Source of the DNA: an uncultured Kiritimatiellota bacterium
GTDB taxonomy: Bacteria; Verrucomicrobiota; Kiritimatiellia; RFP12; DVOR01
Assembly: GCA_944389585.1 (NCBI GenBank)
Contig: CALXMW010000006.1
Span: forward strand, 1 to 64,000
Length of the DNA: 64,000 nt
Direction: 5' to 3'
The notes below the pieces were generated by a model, which was not told the DNA's origin, did no database searches, and worked only from the letters and a program-made list of their open reading frames with translations. How positions within the stretch are numbered: the stretch's first letter is position 1; each line of letters begins with the position of its first letter. This document shows, one piece after another, positions 17,289-25,790 of this stretch. Both the position numbers and the translations under genes were made by a program.

Positions 17289-20200
17289 ATGAAGGAACTA
17301 CTTTCCCTCTTGGCACTTATGCTCTCCGGCACCGCCTTGGCGCAAGGGCCGGACGACCTCATCGCTCAATTGCCGGGCTTCCCCAAGCACTGGAACCAGG
17401 CACATCTCTACAACCAGGTTGTCCGCGACGAGTACGGCAACGGCGCCCCTGCCGGGTGCGTGGCCGTCGCGGGCGCGGCCTGCATGGAGTGGTTCCGCCA
17501 TCCCGCCGCCTTCGGCGAGCGGGCGTATGTCTCCGACAAGCGCGAACTGCGGACGGAGGCCCTCGATTGGGCGCGGCTGTCTCCCGAGCCGCTTGACGCG
17601 CGTGGGCGCCGCACGGCCCAGACGATCCTTTACAATCTCGGGTTGCTCACCCAGATCCATTACGAGGAAGGCGGCTCCTCCACCACGCCGCTCGTCAACC
17701 TCGCCGCCGCGCTGAAGGCCCCGCAGACAGGCTACGCCAGCGCCTACTACGTGGAGCTCGGCGAGGGCACGACGGACGCGGACGTGGCGGCCGCCGTCTG
17801 GGCCTCGCTCCGATGCGGCTCGCCCGTGGCGATGAGCATCGAGCGCGACGGCGGCGGCCACGCCGTCGTCGCCACCGGGTGCGGCACCGCCGCAAGCGGC
17901 GCCCCGCTCACGCAGGTCTTCGGCGGCTACGGCGCCGCCCCCACGTGGATGGACGTGCCCACCGAGATGCCCATCCCCGGCGGCTACACCTACAAACGGC
18001 TCGCCTCCGTGGTCACCGGCATCGTGCCTGACGCGCCCGAGGGCATCACCTCCGGCGCGGCCCTCCCCGTGCTCGGCACCGTCGTGGACGCGGCGGGGAG
18101 CCCCGTCCCCTTCGCCACCGTCACCCTCTCCATCAACGGCCAGGAGGTCGCCAAGACCGCCACCGACCTCCAGGGCCGTTACGGCCTCTGGGGATGGTTT
18201 GGCACTCCCATGACCGTCTCCTGCGACAGCGTCTCCGCCGAACTCCCCGCCCAACAGCACTCCGGCACCAGCAGCGACGCCGTCCCCGGGCTCCCCGCAC
18301 TCCGTGTCCCAATCGCCGCCTTGCGCAAGGCCATCGGCAACTGCCAACGGCAACTTGAACTTCCCACCACCCTCCCCACCCCGACCATCCACACCGACTT
18401 CGAGGCCGCCAAGGCCGCCGCCGCAGAGGCCGGCAACAACATCCTCTGCCTCCACAGCGACAACCCGGATCTCAAGGCCTTCTTCCTCAAACAGGCGGGC
18501 ACCTACACGCTTTTCTTCGCCGACCCGCGCTTGAGCGTGCCGTTCGAGGCTGCCTCCGAACACCCAGATGCCACGTTCTTCGCATTCGACACAGACGGCA
18601 CGCTCATCGGGCTCATCGCCGCTTCCTCCGTCACCTACGATCTTCGCGTCTTTCCCGAAAAACCGGACTTTCCCCCCACTGACCTCATCAAAGGCGGCCA
18701 GGCCGACCTCAACGCCTCCGCCACAGGGATAAACAAAACAATCCAGAACAAGGCGGCTACCGTAGACATCCTCGAAAACGTCCGCCTGGACACGCTTACC
18801 GTCGGCGTGCCCCTCACGCTCACGGGGGATTACAACTGCACGTGGGCGACGCTCGTCCAAAACGCCCCCATCACGCTTGACGGGCCGAACCTCCGTTACG
18901 TGCCGCCAAAGGTCGGGGACGGCTCCGGCTCCGCCTTCCCGCGCGACTTCACCGTCCGGGGCGGCGCGGAGCTCCACTTCGCCAACGGTGACGTCTCGGG
19001 CTATGGGCTCACCTCCGGCACCCTCACCATCGGGCCCGACGGGGTCTTGTGCGCGGCCAAGCGCGACACGCTCCGGCGGCCGCTCGTCCTCGCCGGCGGC
19101 ACCGTCCAGCTCGGCGACAAGGACGGGGACTTCGGCTCGCTCGACCTCTTCTCCACGCCCGTCTCCGTGACGGCGGCTTCCACCGTCGAGGCCCTCTCCG
19201 GCGCGGTCAACCCCCGGCTCACGGTGCGCCAAGCGGGGGACGCCGGCCCCGTGACCCTCTCCTTTAAGAACGACGCGCGCCTCGACATCCGCGTCCCCCT
19301 CACCGCCGCCGAAAGCGGCACCCTCCGCCTCACGGGCTCGGGCACGGCGGCCTTCCACGACGCCGTCGGCGCCCCCACCGCCGTCGACGCCGGCGTGCGC
19401 CTGGAGGGCGGCACCTTCACCGGCACGCTCACCCTCCTCTCCGGCGCGCGGCTCACCACCGACGCGCCCATCGCCGTCTCTGGAACCTTCTCCGCCAGCG
19501 GCGAGATCGTCATCGAGGGCGAGCGCTCCGGCCTCCTTGTGAAGGGCCTCACCGCGCTCCCCGAGGACGCGACCTTCACGGCCCCGGAAGGCTTCCGGGC
19601 GGAACTCGCCGCGGACGGCCTGCGCCTCGTGGCCACCCACGCCACCGCCCCCGCCCTCTACGTGGGCGGCGCGCCCGCCGAGGCGCTCCCCGACACGCCA
19701 GACGGCAATCTGCTCGTCCTCACCACCACCGACCGCAAGGAAAGCGGCCTTTGGGAGGCCTACGCCGCCTTCCGCTCCTCCCCCGAAGGCGGCGGCTGGA
19801 ACGTCATGGTCGCCGCCCTCGGCAACCTCGCCGAGGGGCAAACCGCCGCCGACTACATCAACCAGGCCGGATGCAGCCACGTGCTTCTCGGCCTCTCCGC
19901 CGACGAGCTCCCGCCCCTCGACGGCACCGCCGACCGCCTCACGGGCTTCCACGTCGGCCGCCTCCCCCTCCGCGAGATCCTCCAAATGGGCACGATTGTG
20001 GACGTGGGAAATCTCGGGACTGGCGCCAAGCAAAGTTATGCGGAGCGCTCCGACGCCGAACTGATTGACGCCTATGTCGCCAAACTTGCCAGGGCCGGCG
20101 ACGCTTTCGCCGGCGGAAAACTCTCCCTGCTCGGCGGCGGCTACGGCGTCCCAGACCAATACAGCAACGACACAGACTTCTCGCAGTGGGACGGGTTGCC

Positions 20201-21317
20201 CTCCATCGAAGACACGAAAGCGTGGGCAAAGCCAACCTCGCGCGGGCTCACCGTCTATGCCCTGCGCGACCGCTACCGCCTCTTCAAGGGTCTCGACCCC
20301 GCCGCTTTCCCCGAGCTGACGCTCTACGACGACGTGACAATCCCGCTCGGCACCGCGCCGAACGGGCTCGCTTATGGGCGCGGCCTCGTCGGCGAGACCG
20401 ACGGCGCCCTGCTCTGGGCCGAAGACCAAGGCCGCCGCGACCGCCTCGGCACCATCCTGGTGGGCGGCGAGAAGAACGGCACCATCACCGCCGAGGCCAT
20501 CACCGGCCTCTACAGCCTGGTGATTTCTCCCTCTGGCCTCAGCGGCGAGCTGTCGCGCGGCGAGGCGGGGCCGTGCGTGGGCGAGATGTTGGTGCTGAAC
20601 CCGCAGGGCGGGGCGTTGGCGGCCATTTTGCCCACGGAAAGCTACACGCCCACGATTGACGGGAAGGGCATCCCAAGCGGCACGCTCCATGCCGCCTGCG
20701 GCGCGGTCGCGGAGGCCCTCGTCGAAGACCCGTCCCTGACGGTGGGCGAGGCCTTCTCCCAGGCCGCGGGCGACACGTCGCTGACGCTCCTGGGCGACCC
20801 GACGGTGCGCATCGCGCCCTTTGCCGAGGCCGAAGGGCCGGAGCTGACCTTCCCGGAAGCGGAAGCGGGCGCAGCGCCGGCGCTTTCGGCGGAGGCGGAG
20901 GCGACCCTCCGCGCGGCGGCGGTGAAGGCGGGGCTGACGGGCGCCGTCGAGGTGGTGGCGCGGACGCTTTCGGGCGCGGCGCGGCCGACGGCGGAGTTGG
21001 GTGACGCGCTGGCGTGCTTCGTGGGGTTGGAGCCGGTCGTGGAGGAAGGCCGCTTGGTGGTGGCCTACGACTTCGCGATTGCCGGCGTCCAATGGGAGGG
21101 GGGCATGGTGGCGGTGAGGATGGCCGTGCGCGGCAGGGAGGGGCAAGCGGTCGCCTTTGCCGAGGGCAACGTTTACGCCATCGTGCCGGAGGGGGGCGCG
21201 CACGGCGCGGTTGAGGCCGGGGCCGGGAAGGCCGCCGACGGTTCGGCGACGGTGCGCTTTTCGCCGCCGGAGGCGGAGACCTTCCTCTTCCGCGTCTCGG
21301 TCTCGCGCGGGGAGTGA
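17289..21317 (+). CDS. large exported C10-like cysteine peptidase, multidomain
   Basis: A 1342-aa protein with a Sec signal (MKELLSLLALMLSGTALA). Residues about 30-245 resemble C10 (streptopain-type) peptidases: HWNQAHLYNQ, Cys57 in AGCVAVAGAACMEW and His191 in GGGHAVVATGCG, at family-like spacing. Next comes a carboxypeptidase-regulatory-like beta domain (GTVVDAAGSPVPFATVTLSI), a thioredoxin-like stretch near 380-450, and beta-helix-like repeats. Residues about 790-1180 recall gingipain (C25) folds (GFHVGRLPLREI, LLGDPTVRIAPF), but no clear second catalytic pair is seen. The last ~150 residues match the end of the 2470-aa protein at 31594. It is likely surface-attached or secreted. Activity is inferred only. 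Confidence 0.6.
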   Translation: MKELLSLLALMLSGTALAQGPDDLIAQLPGFPKHWNQAHLYNQVVRDEYGNGAPAGCVAVAGAACMEWFRHPAAFGERAYVSDKRELRTEALDWARLSPEPLDARGRRTAQTILYNLGLLTQIHYEEGGSSTTPLVNLAAALKAPQTGYASAYYVELGEGTTDADVAAAVWASLRCGSPVAMSIERDGGGHAVVATGCGTAASGAPLTQVFGGYGAAPTWMDVPTEMPIPGGYTYKRLASVVTGIVPDAPEGITSGAALPVLGTVVDAAGSPVPFATVTLSINGQEVAKTATDLQGRYGLWGWFGTPMTVSCDSVSAELPAQQHSGTSSDAVPGLPALRVPIAALRKAIGNCQRQLELPTTLPTPTIHTDFEAAKAAAAEAGNNILCLHSDNPDLKAFFLKQAGTYTLFFADPRLSVPFEAASEHPDATFFAFDTDGTLIGLIAASSVTYDLRVFPEKPDFPPTDLIKGGQADLNASATGINKTIQNKAATVDILENVRLDTLTVGVPLTLTGDYNCTWATLVQNAPITLDGPNLRYVPPKVGDGSGSAFPRDFTVRGGAELHFANGDVSGYGLTSGTLTIGPDGVLCAAKRDTLRRPLVLAGGTVQLGDKDGDFGSLDLFSTPVSVTAASTVEALSGAVNPRLTVRQAGDAGPVTLSFKNDARLDIRVPLTAAESGTLRLTGSGTAAFHDAVGAPTAVDAGVRLEGGTFTGTLTLLSGARLTTDAPIAVSGTFSASGEIVIEGERSGLLVKGLTALPEDATFTAPEGFRAELAADGLRLVATHATAPALYVGGAPAEALPDTPDGNLLVLTTTDRKESGLWEAYAAFRSSPEGGGWNVMVAALGNLAEGQTAADYINQAGCSHVLLGLSADELPPLDGTADRLTGFHVGRLPLREILQMGTIVDVGNLGTGAKQSYAERSDAELIDAYVAKLARAGDAFAGGKLSLLGGGYGVPDQYSNDTDFSQWDGLPSIEDTKAWAKPTSRGLTVYALRDRYRLFKGLDPAAFPELTLYDDVTIPLGTAPNGLAYGRGLVGETDGALLWAEDQGRRDRLGTILVGGEKNGTITAEAITGLYSLVISPSGLSGELSRGEAGPCVGEMLVLNPQGGALAAILPTESYTPTIDGKGIPSGTLHAACGAVAEALVEDPSLTVGEAFSQAAGDTSLTLLGDPTVRIAPFAEAEGPELTFPEAEAGAAPALSAEAEATLRAAAVKAGLTGAVEVVARTLSGAARPTAELGDALACFVGLEPVVEEGRLVVAYDFAIAGVQWEGGMVAVRMAVRGREGQAVAFAEGNVYAIVPEGGAHGAVEAGAGKAADGSATVRFSPPEAETFLFRVSVSRGE

Positions 21318-21322
21318 GCGAC

Positions 21323-21355
21323 AAAAAAGCCCCGGCCGCGCGGCCGGGGCTTTTC
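21323..21355. terminator. bidirectional intrinsic terminator
   Basis: An A-run, then GCCCCGGCCG, a short CG loop and CGGCCGGGGC, then TTTTC. The perfect GC-rich stem has T tails in both directions and lies between the convergent ends at 21317 (plus) and 21370 (minus). Confidence 0.92.
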
Positions 21356-21369
21356 GTGCCGGGCGCCGG

Positions 21370-21792
21370 TCAGCCGGCGCATCGGGGGCAGAGGCCCCAG
21401 AAGGTGAGGGCGGCGGCTTGGGCGCGGCAGGCGTCTGGCAGGCCGACGCGCTTGGCGAGGTTGCCGGGGAGCCCCCCCAGATCCAGGATGGCGCCGCAGC
21501 GCGTGCACTTGAAGTGCGCGTGGGGGGCGGCGCAGCCGTCGTAGCGCAGCTCGAGATCCTCGGTGCGCACCTTGGCGGCCAGGCCGTGCCCCACGAAGGC
21601 GTGGAGGACGTTGTAGACCGTGGTGCGCGAGAGGCTCCTCATCGTGGGATGGAGGGCGCGGTAAATCTCGTCGATCGTCGGGTGCTCGGGATGGTCGAGG
21701 AGCCACCGCAGGATGGCCAGGCGCGGCGCGGAGGGCGAGAGCCCGTGCGCGCGGAGCGTCGCGGCGAGATCCTGGGTGGCCGGGTCGGTCAT
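21370..21792 (-). CDS. perR: Fur/PerR-family metal-dependent regulator
   Basis: A 140-aa Fur-superfamily repressor. The N-terminal winged helix includes RLAILRWLLDHPEHPTIDEIYRAL and the recognition helix SRTTVYNVLHAF; the C-terminal dimer domain has the structural zinc pairs CTRCG and CPRCAG. The PerR subtype is inferred because the gene lies 8 bp downstream of, and in operon with, a rubrerythrin gene whose promoter carries an 18-bp dyad. The start at 21792 is chosen over an ATG 72 nt upstream inside the rubrerythrin gene. Fur or Zur function remains possible. Confidence 0.82.
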   Translation of the reverse strand: MTDPATQDLAATLRAHGLSPSAPRLAILRWLLDHPEHPTIDEIYRALHPTMRSLSRTTVYNVLHAFVGHGLAAKVRTEDLELRYDGCAAPHAHFKCTRCGAILDLGGLPGNLAKRVGLPDACRAQAAALTFWGLCPRCAG

Positions 21793-21800
21793 CGGGGCGC

Positions 21801-22349
21801 TCACGCGAAGAGGCGCTTCAGGAGGCCCTCGAAGCCGGCGCCGTGGCGGGCCTCGTCCTTGCACATCTCGTGGACGGTGTCGTGGATGGCGTCCAGGCCC
21901 AGCTGCTTGGCCTTCTTGGCCAGGTCAAGCTTGCCGGCGCAGGCGCCCTGTTCGGCGGCGGCGCGGAGCTCGAGGTTCTTCTTGGTGGAGTCGGTGACGA
22001 CCTCGCCGAGGAGCTCGGCGAACTTGGCGGCGTGCTCGGCCTCTTCCCAGGCGGCCTGCTGGTAGAAGGCGGCGACCTCGGGGTAGCCCTCGCGGGTGGC
22101 GACGCGGGCCATGGCCAGGTACATCCCCACCTCGGTGCACTCGCCGGTGAAGTTCATGCGCAGGCCCTCGAGGATCTCGGGGTCGACGCCCTTGGCGACG
22201 CCCACGCGATGCTCATCGGCCCACTCCATCTTGCCGTCGGCGACCTTCTCGATGAACTTGGCGCCGGCGCAACCGCACTGCGGGCACTTCTCGGGCGGGG
22301 TGTCGCCCACATGGACGTAACCGCAGATGGGGCAAACGTACTTCTTCAT
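21801..22349 (-). CDS. rbr: rubrerythrin with N-terminal rubredoxin domain
   Basis: A 182-aa rubrerythrin of the reverse arrangement: the rubredoxin-like zinc/iron site comes first ([21 protein letters not shown]), followed by a four-helix di-iron domain with carboxylate motifs [17 protein letters not shown] and EARHGAGF. Rubrerythrins reduce hydrogen peroxide in anaerobes using electrons from rubredoxin or NADH reductases. The ATG at 22349 follows AAAAGGAGAGAGAC. Co-transcription with the PerR-like gene gives a peroxide-responsive unit; electrons could come from the rubredoxin at 49034. Confidence 0.92.
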   Translation of the reverse strand: MKKYVCPICGYVHVGDTPPEKCPQCGCAGAKFIEKVADGKMEWADEHRVGVAKGVDPEILEGLRMNFTGECTEVGMYLAMARVATREGYPEVAAFYQQAAWEEAEHAAKFAELLGEVVTDSTKKNLELRAAAEQGACAGKLDLAKKAKQLGLDAIHDTVHEMCKDEARHGAGFEGLLKRLFA

Positions 22350-22380
22350 GTCTCTCTCCTTTTGGGTTGTGGAAACGGCA

Positions 22381-22412
22381 TGGATTGTAACAAATCCAAT
22401 CCGCGAGTGCAA
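22381..22412 (-). promoter_or_regulatory. rbr-perR promoter with overlapping operator dyad
   Basis: On the minus strand, TTGCAC (22412-22407), a 17-bp spacer and TACAAT (22389-22384) make a strong promoter 35 bp before the rbr ATG. An 18-bp perfect dyad, TGGATTGTAACAAATCCA (22381-22398), covers the -10. Its position suits repression by the Fur/PerR-type product of the same operon. Confidence 0.6.
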
Positions 22413-22433
22413 GCCTCCCCCGCCGGCGGGCGG

Positions 22434-22462
22434 TTGGAGCGGCGGCGCGGATGTGGTATACT
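22434..22462 (+). promoter_or_regulatory. promoter for pyrE
   Basis: TTGGAG (22434-22439), a 17-bp spacer and TATACT (22457-22462), with TGG before the -10. The start site near 22469 leaves a short leader with GAAAGGGA before the ATG at 22488. Confidence 0.6.
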
Positions 22463-22487
22463 GGGGCCATCAGTGAAAGGGACGCCC

Positions 22488-23063
22488 ATGACAGACGATG
22501 AAGTGCTTGCCGTTTTCAAAGAGACGAAGGCGTTGCTGGAGGGCCATTTCGAGCTCCGCTCCAAGCTCCATTCCAACCGCTATTTCCAGTGCGCCGAGGT
22601 CCTGCGCTGGCCGCGCCACGCCCAGGCCCTCTGCTCCGAGCTCGTGCGCCGCATGAAGGCAGAGGCCGACATCGGCCCCGTGGACGGCGTCATCTCCCCC
22701 GCCCTCGGCGGCATCCTCGTGGGCCACGAGGTGGCCAAGGCCCTCGGCACGCAGTGCGTCTTCGCCGAGAAGAACGCCGAGGGCGCCCTCACCATGCGCC
22801 GCTTCAAGCTCCTCCCCGGCCAGCGCTACGTCGTCGCCGAGGACGTCATCACCCGCGGCGGCCGCGTCCAGGAGACCATCGACATCGTCAAGGCCGCCGG
22901 CGCCGAGGTCGCCGCCGTCCTCGTCCTCGTCGACCGCTCCGGCGGCAAGGCCAGGTTCGACTACCCCACCTTCGCGCTCCTCCACATCGAGCCGGTGACC
23001 TGGGAACCCGCCGAGTGCCCGCTCTGCAAGGCCGGCGAGCCCTTCGTCCACCCCGGCTCGTAA
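22488..23063 (+). CDS. pyrE: orotate phosphoribosyltransferase
   Basis: A 191-aa type I phosphoribosyltransferase that joins orotate and PRPP to give OMP in pyrimidine synthesis. Visible features are HFELRSKLHSNRYFQCAEVL at the N-terminus (orotate side), DGVISPALGGILVGHEVAKA, and the PRPP-binding loop VVAEDVITRGGRVQETI near residue 120. The ending EPAECPLCKAGEPFVHPGS is typical of PyrE from PVC and related bacteria. The ATG at 22488 follows GAAAGGGACGCCC. It is monocistronic or loosely followed by the ABC ATPase gene 95 bp away. Confidence 0.9.
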   Translation: MTDDEVLAVFKETKALLEGHFELRSKLHSNRYFQCAEVLRWPRHAQALCSELVRRMKAEADIGPVDGVISPALGGILVGHEVAKALGTQCVFAEKNAEGALTMRRFKLLPGQRYVVAEDVITRGGRVQETIDIVKAAGAEVAAVLVLVDRSGGKARFDYPTFALLHIEPVTWEPAECPLCKAGEPFVHPGS

Positions 23064-23158
23064 GGCAGCGGGCGGGGGCGCGCGGCAAGGACGCGGGCCG
23101 CGGCCGCCGCCCGGCGGGCGTTCCGCCCCCCACGCCCCCACCCCGCCCTCCTTCCCCC

Positions 23159-24232
23159 ATGGCGACCGTCACCCTAAGCCACCTGCGCAAGGTCTACCCC
23201 AACGGGGCCGTGGCCGTGGAGGACTTTGACCTCTCCGTGCGCGACGGCGAGTTCCTCGTCCTGGTCGGCCCCTCGGGTTGCGGCAAAAGCACCACCCTGC
23301 GCATGGTCGCCGGCCTCGAGACCGTCACCGCGGGCGAGGTGGCCATCGACGGGCGGCGCGTCAACGACCTGCCGCCCAAAGACCGCGACATCGCGATGGT
23401 CTTCCAAAACTACGCGCTCTACCCCCACATGACCGTGCGCGAGAACATGGCCTTTGGCCTGCGCCTCCGCCGCACCCCACGGGCCGAGATCGACGCCCGC
23501 ATCGCCGCCGCCGCCGAGACCCTCGGCCTCGCCCCCCTCCTCGAGCGCCTCCCCAAGCAACTCTCCGGCGGCCAGCGCCAGCGCGTCGCCCTCGGCCGTG
23601 CCATCGTCCGCCAGCCCAAGGTCTTCCTCTTCGACGAGCCCCTCTCCAACCTCGACGCCAAGATGCGCGTGGAGATGCGCCAGGAGATCCACCGCCTCCA
23701 CCTCCGCCTCCGCGCCACCATCCTCTACGTGACGCACGACCAGACCGAGGCCATGACCCTGGGCGACCGCATCGTCGTCATGGAAGCCGGGCGCATCCGC
23801 CAGATCGACGACCCCATCACCCTCTACAACCACCCCCGCAACCGCTTCACCGCCGGCTTCATCGGCACCCCGCCCATGAACGTCCTCCCGGCCCGCGCCG
23901 AACACGGGCGCCTGCGCACCCCCGCCGGAGACCTCCTCCCACCCCCCGGCTGGCCCCTGCCGGAGGCCCCGCGCGACGTCCTCTTCGGCGTCCGCCCGGA
24001 GGCCCTCACCCTCCTCGACGCCCCCGCCGAGGGCGCCCTCCCCGCGGCCGTCGACCTCGTCGAGCGCATGGGCGCCGAGGCCTACGCCCACCTCACGCCC
24101 CCCGGCTGCCCCCCCGTCATCGCCCGCATCCCCGCCGAGGCCCCCCTCCGCCATGGGGACGCCCGCTTCCTCCTGCCGGACTACGCCCACGCCTGCCTCT
24201 TCGACCCCGCCACCGGCGACCGCCTCGGCTGA
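23159..24232 (+). CDS. ABC transporter ATPase, UgpC/MsmK/MalK type
   Basis: A 357-aa sugar-importer type ATPase: Walker A GPSGCGKSTTLRMVAGLE, Q-loop FQNYALYPHMTV, signature LSGGQRQRVALGRAIV, Walker B VFLFDEPLSNLDAKMR, H-loop YVTHDQTEAMTLGD, then the MalK-like C-terminal regulatory domain (FGVRPEALTLLDAP). No permease or binding-protein gene is adjacent, so it may energise several importers encoded elsewhere, as MsmK does; this is inference. The ATG at 23159 follows CTTCCCCC without a ribosome site. The gene borders the graveyard region that begins at 24241. Confidence 0.88.
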   Translation: MATVTLSHLRKVYPNGAVAVEDFDLSVRDGEFLVLVGPSGCGKSTTLRMVAGLETVTAGEVAIDGRRVNDLPPKDRDIAMVFQNYALYPHMTVRENMAFGLRLRRTPRAEIDARIAAAAETLGLAPLLERLPKQLSGGQRQRVALGRAIVRQPKVFLFDEPLSNLDAKMRVEMRQEIHRLHLRLRATILYVTHDQTEAMTLGDRIVVMEAGRIRQIDDPITLYNHPRNRFTAGFIGTPPMNVLPARAEHGRLRTPAGDLLPPPGWPLPEAPRDVLFGVRPEALTLLDAPAEGALPAAVDLVERMGAEAYAHLTPPGCPPVIARIPAEAPLRHGDARFLLPDYAHACLFDPATGDRLG

Positions 24233-24240
24233 CCCCGGGG

Positions 24241-25275
24241 CTACACGCCCAGGGCGCCGTGCAGGGCCAGGGGGGTGGCGGACATCACGCGGGCGGCGCG
24301 CCAGCGGCCGAAGTCGTGGAGCGCGGTGACGGCGGCGCACCAGCGTTTCAGCGCCTCGTGCTTGTCCCGCGCCGTCCGGTCGTCCTGCCCCTTGACCTCC
24401 AACACCACCGTCTCGCCGGTCGCCAGGCGCACGACGAAGTCCGGGATGTAAAGCCGCGCGAGCCCCTGCGAGACGTAGCGGACGCGCAGCCCCACATGGC
24501 GGTCGTTGCGGACATAGGCCCGCACGGCCTCCATCCCCGCCAAGCGCTCGGCCACGCCCCGCTCCCACGAGCTGTCATAGACCGCCGCGTCGATCTGGCT
24601 CTTCGGGCCGGTGGGCACGGGCTCCCGGGTGGTGTGCCAGGTGCGCATCCTGGCGGTGGAGAGCGTCGGCGCGCGGCTGTCCCGCACGATGGAGAGCACC
24701 CGCCGCTCCTTCGGCGTCAGGTGGCCGAGCAGGTGCTGCACCACCACGCCCAGTTGGTAGGCATAGGCCAACCGCGCCTCCGGGATGTCGAGGTCGACCT
24801 TCTGCCAAAAGAGGTTCTCGCCCCAGTGGCACTTCTCCGACGCCAGGAAATCGCCGGCCAGCCGCACCAACGCGGCGAAGAGCCGCGGCACGGCCATCGC
24901 CCGCCGCTTCGCCTCGAACGCCGGGCTCTCCAGCAGCGCCTTCGCCATCGTGAAGAGCAGCGTCTGCCGGCGCGGCGCCATCGCGGCGATGTCCAGCCTG
25001 TACAGGTCGCCCGGCTCCACCTTCATCCACTCGCCGAGGGTCTGCACCATCTGCGCGGAGACCGTGAGGGTCGGCTCGAGCGTCAGTTCCCCCACGTTGT
25101 CCAGCGTCAGCTCCGGGTCGTCGACCGTATCGATGCGGACGATGTTGGGCCAGGCGATCTCGGCGGCCTCGCGCCCCGGCGCCACGGCGATGGGATAGGT
25201 CGGCCTCGGCGGCTCGCCCCCGCCGTCGCTCGACGTGGCGGCGGAACGGCCGCTCGTCTGCCCCACGTGCGGCAC
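24241..25275 (-). pseudogene. C-terminal remnant of a type III restriction/helicase subunit
   Basis: The open frame (344 codons) matches only the C-terminal third of large type III restriction or BPTD_3080-type DEAD-box endonucleases. It has PRPTYPIAVAPG and AWPNIVRIDTV near its start, YDSSWERGVAERLAGM in the middle, and a PD-(D/E)xK nuclease core YIPDFVVRLATGETVVLEVKG near residue 275-300. The helicase domain expected upstream is missing; instead, antiparallel uvrA sequence begins at about 25235. The first ~25 codons are probably not native. I read it as a truncated gene; expression of the nuclease piece alone is not excluded. The TAG stop (24241-24243) lies 8 bp from the ABC gene. Confidence 0.65.
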
Positions 25276-25790
25276 GTCCTTCCAAGCCGCCGGGCGCGGA
25301 AGACCTGGCCTTCAACGGCGGGGGCGCCTGCCCGCGGTGCCAGGGCACGGGGCAAATCCGCGAGGTGGACCGCGCCGCGCTCATCCCGGACGAGGGCCTC
25401 ACCATCGACCAGGGGGCCGTGGCGCCGTGGAACTCGCTGATGTGATCGCTCATGACCGACGTCTGCCGCGCCATGGGCGTGCGCACGGACGTCCCCTTCC
25501 GCGACCTCTCGCCGCGCGAGAAGGCCATCGTCTACGACGGGCCGGCAGAGAAGAAACACATCCTCTACCGCTCCAAGAAAGGCGACGACTTCGCGGAGCT
25601 GGACTTCACCTACTACAGCGCCGTGCGCACCGTCGAGAATGCCCTCTCGAAGGTCAAGGACGAAAAGGGGATGAAGCGCGTCGAACGGTTCCTCAAGACC
25701 GGCCCCTGCCCCGACTGCGCCGGCACGCGCCTCTCCGAGGCCGCCCGCGCCGCGCGGATCCGCGCCACGCTGGACGCGCTCTGCGGGGCG
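25235..25790 (+). pseudogene. uvrA-like fragment (zinc-finger region), frameshifted and nonsense-mutated
   Basis: Pieces of a UvrA-type ABC excinuclease are readable: LVCPTCGTSFQA (25255-25290), then after a frameshift EDLAFNGGGACPRCQGTGQ, IPDEGLTIDQGAVAPWNSLM, an in-frame TGA at 25443-25445 where UvrA relatives have Trp, then TDVCRAMGVRTDVPFRDLS and TGPCPDCAGTRLSEAARA. This is the region between the two ABC modules' N-terminal parts; both ATPase cores are absent. The sequence ends abruptly near 25790, where mtaB-like sequence begins. A second uvrA-like piece lies at 29691-29795 on the same strand. Confidence 0.65.

Noticed and set aside
24241-25275. An active restriction system near the ABC ATPase
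   Set aside because: Only the C-terminal nuclease tail is present; helicase and methyltransferase parts are missing and the 5' junction runs into antiparallel uvrA sequence.
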